Shown here one piece after another: positions 13,801-21,042 of a stretch of 22,487 nucleotides of DNA. The stretch comes from an uncultured Eubacteriales bacterium. GTDB lineage: Bacteria; Bacillota; Clostridia; Oscillospirales; Oscillospiraceae. Positions within the stretch are counted from its first letter, which is position 1. Each line of letters begins with the position of its first letter. Made by a program: the position numbers and the translations under genes. Where the stretch lies: positions 1-22,487 of the forward strand of contig URPI01000018.1 of NCBI GenBank assembly GCA_900549705.1, given 5' to 3'. A model generated the notes under the pieces. The model had not been told where the DNA came from. It did not search any database and saw only the letters and a program-made list of their open reading frames with translations.

Positions 13801-14271
13801 CAGGATGGCGTTGCCAATGTTACGGTGAGCCAGGAGCTTGCGGAAATGGTTAATTCCATGATGGCTGCCTTGGATTTGGTGGTGGTAGTGGTGGTCATCT
13901 GTGCCGGAATCCTGGCGGTTATTGTGCTGTATAATCTGACCAATATCAACATCAACGAGCGCATCCGGGAGATTGCCACCATCAAGGTGCTGGGCTTTAC
14001 CTCCGGCGAGACGGCGCAGTATGTGTTCAAGGAGAATCTGGTGCTCACTGTGTTTGGAACGCTGTTTGGCATCCCCTTGGGAAAGCTCCTGCTGCGCTTT
14101 GTGCTCAGCCAGATTAAGATTGAGATGATCTGGATTCGCCCAATCCTGGAAACGCCCTCGCTGTTGATTTCTGTGGCGCTGACATTGGTGTTTGCTGTGG
14201 CGGTGGATTTCATCTTCTATTTCCATCTGGAGAAAATCAACATGGCCGAGGCCCTCAAGAGCGTCGAGTAG
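10804..14271 (+). CDS. FtsX-type ABC permease with long extracytoplasmic coiled coil
   Basis: An 1155-aa membrane protein. One transmembrane helix sits near residues 20-40 (YIAIAMIIALGAGMFVGL), followed by a large external domain. Residues about 245-605 of that domain are a near-continuous Gln/Glu/Ala-rich coiled coil (for example QQLEDGQQAIEEAEKT and ELEAGKKELEERKQEL), split by a Gly/Ser/Ile-rich part near 365-400. A first FtsX domain follows at about 633-748 (TRMVDEERTQMGTLKALGYS), another helix at about 798-820, a second external domain and a second FtsX domain at about 1023-1140 (NERIREIATIKVLGF). This gives roughly eight helices. ATG at 10804 is preferred over an upstream GTG at 10798 because it overlaps the ATPase stop. 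It is the permease partner of the preceding ATPase. The substrate is unknown; coiled-coil FtsX permeases of this size occur in Firmicutes next to MacB-like ATPases. Confidence 0.92.
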   Translation: MKRNMMRRNLRRSITKSFGRYIAIAMIIALGAGMFVGLRSTKTDMVETGREYMHAQNMFDLRLLTTYGWDKSQLEPISRLPGIKEAEGVFYSDLIAQCQGGDESAVYRFYTIPEKINRLVLLEGRMPQAPDECLADGFHNGKEVIGKTVSMTDDNSDTALDQLTQRKFTIVGLVSTPLYMDTNRGNTAVGSGRITNYFFVPEEAFDVAYYTEIQATIEGDYTPYTQVYNDALSDAADVIKPLLTPFAQQRLQSAKQQAEQALLDGQEEYRQGKADYEREKADALQQLADSGQQLEDGQQAIEEAEKTLAESEQQLKDGKAALEEGQQKIDDSGETLKSAQAGGQSALSSANSTLEAKEIELEAASQAVESGIAQINAGLVQIQSGITQIKIGLSQVGIAIRPVEAMVKIAQTNTDLAQQTLDSLESIGAPDIALQLAREKLEKCQQEQAKYEAQLSELTAQQAELNAKMDEITAQQAELEAQREDLLSKREQIRAGRQQIRDGYAEIGNQRTSMNSQIVYGYQQITSGQQQLEDSRKQLREGERELEAGKKELEERKQELADGWTALEEARQEADEKFREAEQQLEEAAQKLEDAQKTVADITETEVYVLDRTTNIGYNSLDSNSDIVAGVSRVFPAFFLLVAALVCITTMTRMVDEERTQMGTLKALGYSNVSIASKYLKYAGSSAIFGCGTGVIVGSIVFPSVLWQAYKLVTFVTPNIKHCFDWKMALSVTALYTGAMMLVSWYCCHRSLQEVPAELIRPKPPTSGKALLIERLPLWRHISFLNKVAIRNIFRYRQRLVMMLVGIGGCTALLMTGFGIRDSISKIVDVQFRDVTQYDVQVMFRSGQTQQQQTDFCRALEPYADEILFYYQVSGEISVGDQTRDIYLMAAQEELTDFIDLHMDENTISMPGQGEALLSAGMADILGVKTGDRVVLHNPDMQTLDVTVSGIYENHVYNYAIVSPQTVEDQWGAAPEWQMALIDVREGKNPSAAGAAANKQDGVANVTVSQELAEMVNSMMAALDLVVVVVVICAGILAVIVLYNLTNININERIREIATIKVLGFTSGETAQYVFKENLVLTVFGTLFGIPLGKLLLRFVLSQIKIEMIWIRPILETPSLLISVALTLVFAVAVDFIFYFHLEKINMAEALKSVE

Positions 14272-14320
14272 CGGCAGTGCTTATGGCGCGAAGCGCTCTT
14301 GTCCCCGTCCCCTCCGGCAG

Positions 14321-14368
14321 TAAAAATACCTCCGCATCGGTTCATTCCGGCGCGGAGGGATTCCTTTT
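14321..14368. terminator. Bidirectional terminator between the permease and pmbA
   Basis: CCTCCGC (14329-14335) pairs with GCGGAGG (14352-14358) around a 16-base loop. An A-rich stretch lies on the left (14322-14328) and CCTTTT on the right, so it can serve both converging genes. The stem is short. Confidence 0.6.
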
Positions 14369-14381
14369 GCAAAATTTAAAA

Positions 14382-15656
14382 TCAGAAAATCTTCATATCA
14401 TCCAGCAGTGCCTTGTCAGGACCCACATAAGCGCCGTGCATTGCCTCGGTGCTGGAGAAGCGGATGGTCTGCAAGACCTTGCTCAGGGAGCCGGAAACGG
14501 AAATCCCGGTGACGGGGATGAGCTTGCTTCCATCGTGGTAGTAGGCCAGCCGGATTTCGCCGCCGATGTAATCCTGTAGGAAGCTCACCTGTAAGCCGGA
14601 CATGGACACCACTTCCAGATAAGCGCCCTGCTTCATCTCAGCTTCAGACATACTGCCCAACGCCAGATGGGCGCAGGGGAGACTGCCGGTGGGCGTTTCC
14701 CCCAGATACTGACCATAGCGGTTGCTGCCATAGTAGTTCACCGCTACGCCATCCTTTACAATCTCCATCTGCCCCAGGGTCATGCCGTCGCTGTCAAAGC
14801 GTCTGCTGTGTACGCTGCCCTTCAGCGCCCCGGCCATGGTCAGGCTGATGGGGTCGCCGGTGGTGGCCTTTTGAATGTCGTCCCCTTTTTTGAAGATGGT
14901 GGAGTGGTTGTAAACGGAGGAATACTCCAAACCGCCGGCAATTCGGGAAACCAGCGTGGCAATTTCCTGCTTGTTGAGAATCACCTTGCAGCAGAGTGCC
15001 TCCTGGGGCTTGACGGCCTCATAGCGCGCCTTAACGGCAGTCATCATGTCGGCAATCTCTTGGTACAGAGTTTCTTCATCCAGGTTGCTGAAGTTATACT
15101 GCTCATACAGCTCAACGCTCTGTTCTGCGCCGTTGTAGGTGGGGATAGCCTCCACCATGGCATCATATCGGGTCTGGCTCTTGTGGATGCCGCGGCTGTT
15201 GGTGATGGTTTCGTGGTGCCGGTTGACGAACACTTCAACGGCATTCAGCGAGCCGTTTTCAATGCGGTTGGCATCAAACACGGTGTTTGCCACCACAGCA
15301 GCCAAAGCATCCGGGCTGAACTCGGAAAAGTTGCTTTCAACGGTGTATTCTCCTGCTTCGTCAGCGGGCAGGGAATAGGGCTTGTTGTTGATGAGCAGCG
15401 CTTTTTGCACGGCTTCCTCAATCAGCCCTTTCACCTGCTCCTCGGTGGTGGAAGGGTAGACGAAGAAATCTGCGTTGCCTAAAAACGCATCATGGGCGGC
15501 GTACACCGTCACGCTGGTATCGCAGGTGTTCGTGCAGCGGACGGTTTCCAGCTTACCCTTGACAAAGAACATCTCATAGCTCTTTTTCTCATGGGTATTG
15601 ATGATATAATCGGTAACACCGGGATTTTCCCGGAGCAAAAGACGGAGTTCTTTCAT
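14382..15656 (-). CDS. pmbA: PmbA/TldE-like subunit of the TldD/TldE protease
   Basis: A 424-aa protein of the PmbA/TldE family, the non-catalytic partner of TldD. In characterised systems the heterodimer cleaves unfolded or modified peptides, such as leader peptides of microcin B17-type products. Family features include TRYDAMVEAIPTYNG, the central MAGALKGSVHSRRFDSDGMT region and the C-terminal GPDKALLDDMKIF; the HExxxH motif of TldD is absent, as expected. The start is the ATG at 15656, which overlaps the TldD stop as ATGA; the open frame continues further upstream but without a ribosome site. It is cotranscribed with and translationally coupled to tldD. No RiPP precursor was seen nearby, so the natural substrate is unknown. 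Confidence 0.88.
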   Translation of the reverse strand: MKELRLLLRENPGVTDYIINTHEKKSYEMFFVKGKLETVRCTNTCDTSVTVYAAHDAFLGNADFFVYPSTTEEQVKGLIEEAVQKALLINNKPYSLPADEAGEYTVESNFSEFSPDALAAVVANTVFDANRIENGSLNAVEVFVNRHHETITNSRGIHKSQTRYDAMVEAIPTYNGAEQSVELYEQYNFSNLDEETLYQEIADMMTAVKARYEAVKPQEALCCKVILNKQEIATLVSRIAGGLEYSSVYNHSTIFKKGDDIQKATTGDPISLTMAGALKGSVHSRRFDSDGMTLGQMEIVKDGVAVNYYGSNRYGQYLGETPTGSLPCAHLALGSMSEAEMKQGAYLEVVSMSGLQVSFLQDYIGGEIRLAYYHDGSKLIPVTGISVSGSLSKVLQTIRFSSTEAMHGAYVGPDKALLDDMKIF

Positions 15657-17056
15657 CCCAGTTTCACCCTCACTTTCAGCGCAGGACCGCCGTCGCTGAC
15701 CCGCACCCATTCTTTGTAGCCCTTACCGCAGTAGCCAGAGCCGGAAATTTCAAAATCATCGGAAATCATGGAGATGGATTTCAGCAGGTCGGGAACATAG
15801 CCACTCATCACCACGGGGGCAACATAGTTGTCTGTCAGCTTGCCGTCCACAATTTCAATGCCATACTGGGCAACGCACTGAATGGCCCAGTTCTTGGGGT
15901 CCTCCATGCCATTGCTGGTTTCAAACAGCATATAGCCATGCTGGATGGATGCAATCATGTCTTCCAACTTGTCCTTGCCCTTCTCAAAGAAGGTGTTGGT
16001 CATTCTGGAATAGGCCTTCCGGCGGGAGGATTGCCGCCGTCCGTTGCCGGTGGGGGCAGTTCCCAGCTGGGCGGCGGAGGCCAGGTCAGAGATGCCGGTG
16101 ACCAGAATGCCGTCCTTGATAATCTGGGTGTTTCCTGCCAGCACGCCGTCATCGTCAAAGAAGTAGGAAGCAACGCTGAGGGCAGCGGCAGCGCCGTCCC
16201 GCATATTGCAGATGGGGGAGGCCACATATTTTCCGACGTACTGCTTTGCCAGCGCCCGATCCTTCACAAACTGATCCATTTCCACGCCATGGCCGAAGGC
16301 CTCGTGGGCAATCAGTCCGGTGATGGAGGGGGCGGTGATCACATCGTATACGCCTGGCTCAATGGGCTTTGCCAGGGTCAGGTGGTGAGCTCGGTCTACA
16401 AGGTCGTCCATTTTTCCGGGAAGCTCTGCCATGACATCAGCCATATTGGCGGAATCACAGAAGCCGAACACCTGCACCGTCTTATCATTTTCCCGGTAGG
16501 CCAGTCCCATAAATCCGTTAATCCAGGTGTAATTCTGGTCAAGCTCCCGATTGGCGGACACAAAAAGCTTCGAGACCTCCAGGGTGCTCACGCGAATCAT
16601 AGCGTTGAGAATATGCTCGCTCTTTGCCTGCAATTCCTTTTGCATTTTCTGGACGAAGCTGAGCACGTCCTTATCGCTGTAAGAGGCCAGATCGGTGGGG
16701 CGGGCAAAGGACTGCACCAAAGGCTCATCCTTCAGCACAATGCGGTCAATGCTCCCTTCCCGCAGCAGCTTGCTGACAGTGAAGGATTCCTTCACTTGGG
16801 CGGCAGCAGCCGGGATGTCTGCGCCGATGTCGTCCATGGAGTATTCAAAGAAGCAGCCGCCGTTATTTATTTTTACCACAAAGCCGCATTCTGTATCGTC
16901 TCCGTTGAGAATGCCGCTGCTGTTGGCATTCACCATGATGTGCTTGGAGCGGGTGTCCACGCCCAACACGCTGACATACTCAAATTGTTCCTTCAGGGCA
17001 GCAACAAGAGCCTTTGCCCGTGCCCTTCGGGATTCCAAAAATTCTGAAAAAGCCAT
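15653..17056 (-). CDS. tldD: TldD family metalloprotease
   Basis: A 467-aa protein of the TldD family, the zinc-dependent subunit of TldD/TldE. The metal site HEAFGH (HExxxH, His251 to His256) is intact and followed by GVEMDQF; further family segments are GMEDPKNWAIQC and GYCGKGYKEWVRVSDGGP near the C-terminus. I use the ATG at 17056 with GAAGG about 9 nt upstream; a TTG one codon earlier is less likely. The stop overlaps the pmbA start by 4 nt. A promoter lies at 17121-17148. TldD/TldE pairs are widespread in bacteria and archaea and act in the cytosol on unstructured peptides. Assignment is firm; physiological substrate is unknown. Confidence 0.93.
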   Translation of the reverse strand: MAFSEFLESRRARAKALVAALKEQFEYVSVLGVDTRSKHIMVNANSSGILNGDDTECGFVVKINNGGCFFEYSMDDIGADIPAAAAQVKESFTVSKLLREGSIDRIVLKDEPLVQSFARPTDLASYSDKDVLSFVQKMQKELQAKSEHILNAMIRVSTLEVSKLFVSANRELDQNYTWINGFMGLAYRENDKTVQVFGFCDSANMADVMAELPGKMDDLVDRAHHLTLAKPIEPGVYDVITAPSITGLIAHEAFGHGVEMDQFVKDRALAKQYVGKYVASPICNMRDGAAAALSVASYFFDDDGVLAGNTQIIKDGILVTGISDLASAAQLGTAPTGNGRRQSSRRKAYSRMTNTFFEKGKDKLEDMIASIQHGYMLFETSNGMEDPKNWAIQCVAQYGIEIVDGKLTDNYVAPVVMSGYVPDLLKSISMISDDFEISGSGYCGKGYKEWVRVSDGGPALKVRVKLG

Positions 17057-17120
17057 CAAAACGCCTTCTTTCCTGGGAGGGTGCCGCCGTAGGCTTCTGC
17101 ATCCTTCCGAATATAAGCTG

Positions 17121-17148
17121 ATTATAGCATTATTTCAGTCCAATGCAA
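17121..17148 (-). promoter_or_regulatory. Promoter of tldD-pmbA
   Basis: On the minus strand, TTGCAT (17143-17148), 16-nt spacer ending in TGC (extended -10), TATAAT (17121-17126). About 65 bp ahead of the start codon. Confidence 0.75.
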
Positions 17149-17164
17149 CCCATTTTTTGTAAAC

Positions 17165-17196
17165 AAAAAGCGGAGCTGCGCTTGGGGCAGCTCCGC
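17165..17196 (-). terminator. Terminator of the two-TM protein gene
   Basis: Perfect 10-bp stem GCGGAGCTGC (17170-17179) with GCAGCTCCGC (17187-17196), followed on the minus strand by T5. It separates the gene from the tldD promoter. Confidence 0.88.
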
Positions 17197-17215
17197 CAAA
17201 ATCCGGTGATGAAAT

Positions 17216-18169
17216 TTAGTATTGCTTGGTATGGAAGCTGTGAACCACCCGGCGGATTCGTTTCTTTTCTTCGTCCCGCAGACTGCGGTATTCTGCAATC
17301 AGCCCCTCCTCATCGCAGGTGAGGGTGGCGGCAATGCTGTCCGGCCCTTCGCTGTCGGCCTTTTGATTGGCGGCGAAGCGCTGCAAGGAGCTGTTGAGAT
17401 ACCCGGATAGCTCCAAAATCAGCCGCATATCCGGCATCCCCTGCTCGGTCATGTCCAAACGACGCTTTGCTTGTTTCGTGCCGGTATTGCGTTCCTCAGC
17501 TCTGCCGGAGTGGATGGAGGTAATCAGCCGGGGTACCGGGGATTTTCCGAATTTCTTTTTGCATAGCAGGGTGGCCTCTGCCAGATTGCTGGCCTGCTTG
17601 GCGCACAGCGCCTTTCGCATCATTTCCAGCGCCTCGGAGCACAGGCTGTATTCCGGTGAAATCAGATACCCGCCGATGAGATAGTCCAGATAATCCCCGT
17701 AAATTTCCCGCTCCTCCTGTTGGGCGAGCTTTCCCTGCTTCGTGTGAATGCGGGGCAGCCGTTTTCCGTAGTCCTCCTGAGCGGAAACCAGGAGAAACAA
17801 AAACGGAATCAGCACGATAATGCTGACCAGGGTCAGCAGCGCCATCAGCATGGTCAGTTGGGAAAAGCGGAAGGCGGGAATCAGAACCAGCAGAAGCCAT
17901 ACCGCCCCCAGCACACCGGTGACAGCGCCGCAGCAGGCCGTGTGATGCTTTGTGCGCTGAAAACGACGGGTGAGAGCAGCTTCCTCATTTTGCAGAGAAA
18001 GGGCGGGGTAGAAGAAGGTTGCCTCATAGTACCGCGCATAGTCCCGCAGCTCCTGCAATACGGCTGCCAGCTCCAGCGGATTCATCAGTTTCAGCTCGGT
18101 CAGGCTCCAGCGGGAGAAACCGGAAACGGTTTTCCCGTCCCGGCATTGGCAGGTGTATAGTTCGTTCAT
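17216..18169 (-). CDS. Membrane protein of unknown function (two transmembrane helices)
   Basis: A 317-aa protein I do not recognise. Residues 1-75 are hydrophilic and include CQCRDG and a possible helical segment (NPLELAAVLQELRDYARYYE). Two transmembrane helices follow at about 78-99 (GAVTGVLGAVWLLLVLI) and 106-129 (LMALLTLVSIIVLIPFLFLL), with a very short connection. The remainder (about 130-317) is a soluble, charged region, probably cytosolic together with the N-terminus. It has Cys5, Tyr and Lys/Arg-rich stretches (LCKKKFGK, KRLPR, KKRIRR) but no recognisable enzyme motif. GGAG lies about 9 nt ahead of the ATG. It has its own promoter and terminator and so appears to be a single-gene unit. 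Confidence 0.8.
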   Translation of the reverse strand: MNELYTCQCRDGKTVSGFSRWSLTELKLMNPLELAAVLQELRDYARYYEATFFYPALSLQNEEAALTRRFQRTKHHTACCGAVTGVLGAVWLLLVLIPAFRFSQLTMLMALLTLVSIIVLIPFLFLLVSAQEDYGKRLPRIHTKQGKLAQQEEREIYGDYLDYLIGGYLISPEYSLCSEALEMMRKALCAKQASNLAEATLLCKKKFGKSPVPRLITSIHSGRAEERNTGTKQAKRRLDMTEQGMPDMRLILELSGYLNSSLQRFAANQKADSEGPDSIAATLTCDEEGLIAEYRSLRDEEKKRIRRVVHSFHTKQY

Positions 18170-18204
18170 GGTTCTCTCTCCGTTCCAGTGGTGCAGATAA
18201 GGGC

Positions 18205-18233
18205 ATTATACCGGAAAGCCACGCCTGATTCAA
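18205..18233 (-). promoter_or_regulatory. Promoter of the two-TM protein gene
   Basis: On the minus strand, TTGAAT (18228-18233), 17-nt spacer, TATAAT (18205-18210), about 35 bp ahead of the start codon. Confidence 0.78.
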
Positions 18234-18244
18234 GAGGCAGTCCC

Positions 18245-18277
18245 AAAAAGAAAGCCGCTCCAAATTCGGAGCGGCTT
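18245..18277 (-). terminator. Terminator of the yebC-like gene
   Basis: Perfect 10-bp stem AAGCCGCTCC (18252-18261) with GGAGCGGCTT (18268-18277), followed on the minus strand by a T-rich tail (complement of 18245-18251). It overlaps the region just upstream of the next promoter. Confidence 0.85.
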
Positions 18278-18290
18278 TTGAAGGAGCGGA

Positions 18291-19025
18291 TTATTCCTGA
18301 TCCCAGTTGTGCCAGGTGTTCTGCACATCGTCGTCATCATCGAACAGGTCGAGCATTTTCTCCATCTTGTCGGCATCCTCGGGGGACAGCTTGACATAAT
18401 TCTGGGGAACCATCTCAATCTGGGCGGAGACAAAGCTGTAGCCCTTGGCAGTCAGCGCATCGGCGACGGCATTGAAATCATCAGGAGTGGTGTACACGGT
18501 GAAGCAGTCTTCTTCCGGCTCAAAGTCGTCTGCACCGCAGTCCATGGCATCCATCATAACGGTGTCTTCGTCCAGGTCGCCATCCTCATTGTCGATGACC
18601 AGAACACCTTTCTTGTCGAAGGACCAGCTGACGCAGCCGTTGGCACCCAGGTTTCCGCCGTACTTGTCGAAATGGTGACGGACGGAGCCGGCAGTGCGGT
18701 TGCGGTTGTCGGTCATAGTCTCCACAATCACGGCAACGCCGCCGGGGCCATAGCCTTCGTAGGTGATGGACTCGTAGCTCTCGCCGCTGCCGGCACTGGC
18801 AGCCTTTTCCAGTACCCGCTTGATGTTATCGTTGGGCATATTGGCAGCCTTGGCTTTGGTGATGATGGTGGCCAAGCGGGAGTTGTAGGCGGGGTCGGTT
18901 GCACCGCCGCCTTCCTTTACGGCGACAATCATTTCCTTTGCAATTTTGGTGAATGCAGCGGCACGCTTTGCGTCCTGCGCACCTTTGGTTTTCTGGATGT
19001 TATGCCATTTGGAATGTCCTGACAT
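18291..19025 (-). CDS. yebC: YebC/PmpR family protein
   Basis: A 244-aa cytosolic protein of the YebC/PmpR (DUF28, TACO1-like) family. Members have been described as DNA-binding regulators and, more recently, as ribosome-associated factors that help translate difficult sequences such as proline runs. The N-terminus MSGHSKWHNIQKTKGAQDAK and the segments KAKAANMPNDNIKRVLEKA, YEGYGPGGVAVIVE and NRNRTAGSVRHHFDKYGG are diagnostic, and length is normal. I start at 19025 because this is the conserved family start; the frame is open for 11 more codons upstream. GGAAGGGAAG provides the ribosome site. It has its own promoter (19073-19101) and terminator. Confidence 0.96.
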   Translation of the reverse strand: MSGHSKWHNIQKTKGAQDAKRAAAFTKIAKEMIVAVKEGGGATDPAYNSRLATIITKAKAANMPNDNIKRVLEKAASAGSGESYESITYEGYGPGGVAVIVETMTDNRNRTAGSVRHHFDKYGGNLGANGCVSWSFDKKGVLVIDNEDGDLDEDTVMMDAMDCGADDFEPEEDCFTVYTTPDDFNAVADALTAKGYSFVSAQIEMVPQNYVKLSPEDADKMEKMLDLFDDDDDVQNTWHNWDQE

Positions 19026-19072
19026 ATGGTAATCTTCCCTTCCTGGAATCGTTTTCAAAAAATTTCTAAACT

Positions 19073-19101
19073 ATTTTAGCACTCAAAAGTAAAAAAATCA
19101 A
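19073..19101 (-). promoter_or_regulatory. Promoter of yebC
   Basis: On the minus strand, TTGATT (19096-19101), 17-nt spacer ending in TGC (extended -10), TAAAAT (19073-19078). There is no strong terminator between the Nif3-like gene and here, so some read-through from upstream is likely. Confidence 0.7.
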
Positions 19102-19119
19102 CACTAAATTCAAAATTCC

Positions 19120-19908
19120 TCAATAGAATTTCATGCAGTCCTGGTGAACCTGGGAAAGAACAACCCTGATTTCCGGGAAAGCCTCCTGCAAAATTTGCTG
19201 CAAATAGGTGCAGACCGGGTTCTCGGTGTAAAAATGTCCGGCATCAATCAGCGTCAGTCCCGCGTCCCGGGCATCCCAAAAGTCGTTATACCTGGCATCT
19301 GCAGTGACAAAGGCATCACATCCTGCCGCTAAAGCGCTTTTCCATTCGTCCGCACAGGCACCGCCGCCCACCGCAACCCGGTGAACCTTTTCGGAGGCAG
19401 GGGCGTACCGCACAGCCGGTGTGTGGAGCTGCTGCTTCACATGGAGCAGGAAGGTTTCCAACGGTTGAGGGGCAACGGTCCCCATGCGCAATAGTCCCCA
19501 AACGCCCTCAGCAGTCTTCTCAATGGGTTCAATAACGGAGATGTCCTCCAGCCCCAGTGCCGCCGCCAGACAAGCACCAACGCCCTGGGGCGCAATGTCC
19601 AGATTGGTGTGGGCGCTGAAAGCGGCAATGTCGTGTCGCAGCAGTGTTGCAGCGGTGCGCCCAATGGCTGTGTCATCTGTCAGGCTGTACAGCGGGTGAA
19701 AAATCAGCGGATGATGGGTCACAATCAGGTCAGCGCCAAGTTTCACTGCTTCCTCCGCCACGTCTTCAAAGGGGTCAAGGGCAACCAAGATGGTGGTTAC
19801 TTGCTTGTCCCTTCGTCCGCACAGCAGTCCAACATTGTCCCAGCTTTCCTTTTTTGACTGTGGGGCAATGGACTCCATAAAGCGGACAATATCATAAACG
19901 GTTGTCAT
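19120..19908 (-). CDS. Nif3-like dinuclear metal centre protein (YqfO-like)
   Basis: A 262-aa protein of the Nif3/DUF34 family (also annotated as GTP cyclohydrolase I type 2), which forms a hexamer with two metal ions per subunit. Metal ligands are visible: THHPLIF (His65, His66), SAHTNLD (His100, Asp104) and DAGHFYTE (His225, Glu229). Length matches the short form that lacks the PII-like insert found in Bacillus YqfO. The biochemical function is unsettled. Its start overlaps the 3' end of trmK by 17 nt, the conserved Firmicutes arrangement, so the two are coupled. The stop is 12 nt past a weak AT-rich dyad and no strong terminator is seen before yebC. Confidence 0.93.
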   Translation of the reverse strand: MTTVYDIVRFMESIAPQSKKESWDNVGLLCGRRDKQVTTILVALDPFEDVAEEAVKLGADLIVTHHPLIFHPLYSLTDDTAIGRTAATLLRHDIAAFSAHTNLDIAPQGVGACLAAALGLEDISVIEPIEKTAEGVWGLLRMGTVAPQPLETFLLHVKQQLHTPAVRYAPASEKVHRVAVGGGACADEWKSALAAGCDAFVTADARYNDFWDARDAGLTLIDAGHFYTENPVCTYLQQILQEAFPEIRVVLSQVHQDCMKFY

Positions 19909-20590
19909 TTAACAGCTCCTTTTCCGTTTCCCTTAATCGGGACAGAATTTCCTCCAGTTCACGAACTGCCTGCTCGCCCCGCTGGTGTGCGCCGGGCAAG
20001 CTGTCCTCCAGGCCGCCGATGACCCGCCTCAAAAACAGGGGCAGCAGTGGAGAATTGTCATCGAGCAGCTGCTTTGAGACATAATACTCCCAGGGAGCAA
20101 GAGGGGCGGGGGGCTGATAAATCACCTCGGTGACGGGATAGATGAACTTTCCGTCCTGTGCCAGTGTTTCCCGGGAAATGGAGAAGCCGTGGGCAGCCAG
20201 ATATTTCCGCAGCTCCGGGCGCTTGCTCTGGCACTGGAGAATCAGTCGGTATTGGGGATTTTGCAGCCAGGGGGCAGCGGAGAGAATGGAAATCATGGTA
20301 TCCGCCCCCATCCCGGCGCAAACCATGGTGTCGAAATCTCGGGGAATCTGCTGCACGCCATCGGATAAATAGGGATGCATTCGGTCTTGTACGCCGAATT
20401 TCAGGGCGTTCTCCTTGGCACATTGCAGGGGAGAAGCGTTGACATCTGCGGCGATAACTGCGGAGGCAATTTTATGTTGCAGCAAATAAATGCCCAGGTA
20501 TCCGTGGTCACAGCCGATATCGGCTACCCGGTCTCCCGGGCGGACAAAGCCGCAGCAGGTAAGCAGGCGATTGGAAAGGGGGAGTTTCAT
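19892..20590 (-). CDS. trmK: tRNA (adenine(22)-N1)-methyltransferase
   Basis: A 232-aa S-adenosylmethionine-dependent enzyme that methylates N1 of A22 in the D-loop of certain bacterial tRNAs, including tRNA-Ser and other class II tRNAs. The N-terminus MKLPLSNRLLTC, the SAM-binding motif RVADIGCDHGYLGIYLL (21-37), ADVNASPLQCAKEN and the catalytic-region MVCAGMGADTMI are typical. A C-terminal helical extension (REL EEILSRLRETEKEL region) is present. GGAGG lies about 7 nt before the ATG. It overlaps the Nif3-like gene. A hairpin terminator sits between it and the upstream DUF1858 gene, and no separate promoter fits in the 25-nt gap, so transcription may rely on read-through or a promoter inside the DUF1858 gene. 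Confidence 0.95.
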   Translation of the reverse strand: MKLPLSNRLLTCCGFVRPGDRVADIGCDHGYLGIYLLQHKIASAVIAADVNASPLQCAKENALKFGVQDRMHPYLSDGVQQIPRDFDTMVCAGMGADTMISILSAAPWLQNPQYRLILQCQSKRPELRKYLAAHGFSISRETLAQDGKFIYPVTEVIYQPPAPLAPWEYYVSKQLLDDNSPLLPLFLRRVIGGLEDSLPGAHQRGEQAVRELEEILSRLRETEKELLNDNRL

Positions 20591-20615
20591 TGAATACCTC
20601 CAGAGGTAGAATTAC

Positions 20616-20646
20616 AAAAAGAAGGGAGCTGCCCTTGGCAGCCCCC
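20616..20646 (-). terminator. Terminator between the DUF1858 gene and trmK
   Basis: On the minus strand, GGGGGCTGCC (20637-20646) pairs with GGCAGCTCCC (20624-20633) with one G-U, a 3-base loop, then CTTCTTTTT. It ends 26 bp before the trmK start codon and could be partial. Confidence 0.7.
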
Positions 20647-20652
20647 GATACG

Positions 20653-20883
20653 TTAGCCCTTGCTGGCCTGGTCTGCTTCGTAAGCCTCCAGGAAGTGGTT
20701 CAGCTGGGTCAGAAAACCGTCGCAGTCAACGCCATGCACCATGCAGGCCTCCTCAACGGTCTCACCCCGGGAAGAGGGGCAGCCCAGGCAGTGCATCCCA
20801 ATCGCAAAAAACAGGGGCGCACTCTGAGGAGCAATGTCCAGAATGTCGCCGATGATGGTTTCTTTTTCAATTTTAACAGCCAT
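20653..20883 (-). CDS. DUF1858 small redox-type protein
   Basis: A 76-aa protein consisting of one DUF1858 domain (also described as the hybrid-cluster-protein-associated redox disulfide domain). Visible features are the start MAVKIEKETIIGDILD, the CxxC motif MHCLGCPSS (Cys32, Cys35) after AIG, and further cysteines at 47 and 54 (GVDCDGFL). The family is frequent in anaerobes and thought to be redox-active or metal-binding, but its exact role is unknown. AGGAGG lies about 8 nt before the ATG at 20883. The frame remains open far upstream on the same strand (to 21894) but that part is antisense to the topoisomerase gene and is not real. It is divergent from that gene. Confidence 0.9.
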   Translation of the reverse strand: MAVKIEKETIIGDILDIAPQSAPLFFAIGMHCLGCPSSRGETVEEACMVHGVDCDGFLTQLNHFLEAYEADQASKG

Positions 20884-20916
20884 GATAATGACCTCCTGTA
20901 ATTCTTTTGTTTTCCT

Positions 20917-20945
20917 ATTATAACCGGGATTTGTCAAAAAAACAA
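20917..20945 (-). promoter_or_regulatory. Promoter of the DUF1858 gene
   Basis: On the minus strand, TTGTTT (20940-20945), 17-nt spacer, TATAAT (20917-20922). A TTGACA at 20931-20936 (minus strand) is too close to this -10 to be its -35. Confidence 0.6.
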
Positions 20946-20974
20946 GAGGGAAAATCGTGCCCTTTGCAGGGTGG

Positions 20975-21003
20975 TTGACTTTCTTGTAAAATGCGGATAT
21001 AAT
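20975..21003 (+). promoter_or_regulatory. Promoter of the topoisomerase B-subunit gene
   Basis: TTGACT (20975-20980), 17-nt spacer, TATAAT (20998-21003), 40 bp ahead of the start codon. Confidence 0.8.
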
Positions 21004-21042
21004 AAACAAAATAAAATGGATAACTATGGCAGGTAGGGAATT

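Noticed and set aside
15938..17047. Plus-strand open frame of 369 codons
   Set aside because: Antisense to tldD, which has an intact HExxxH site.
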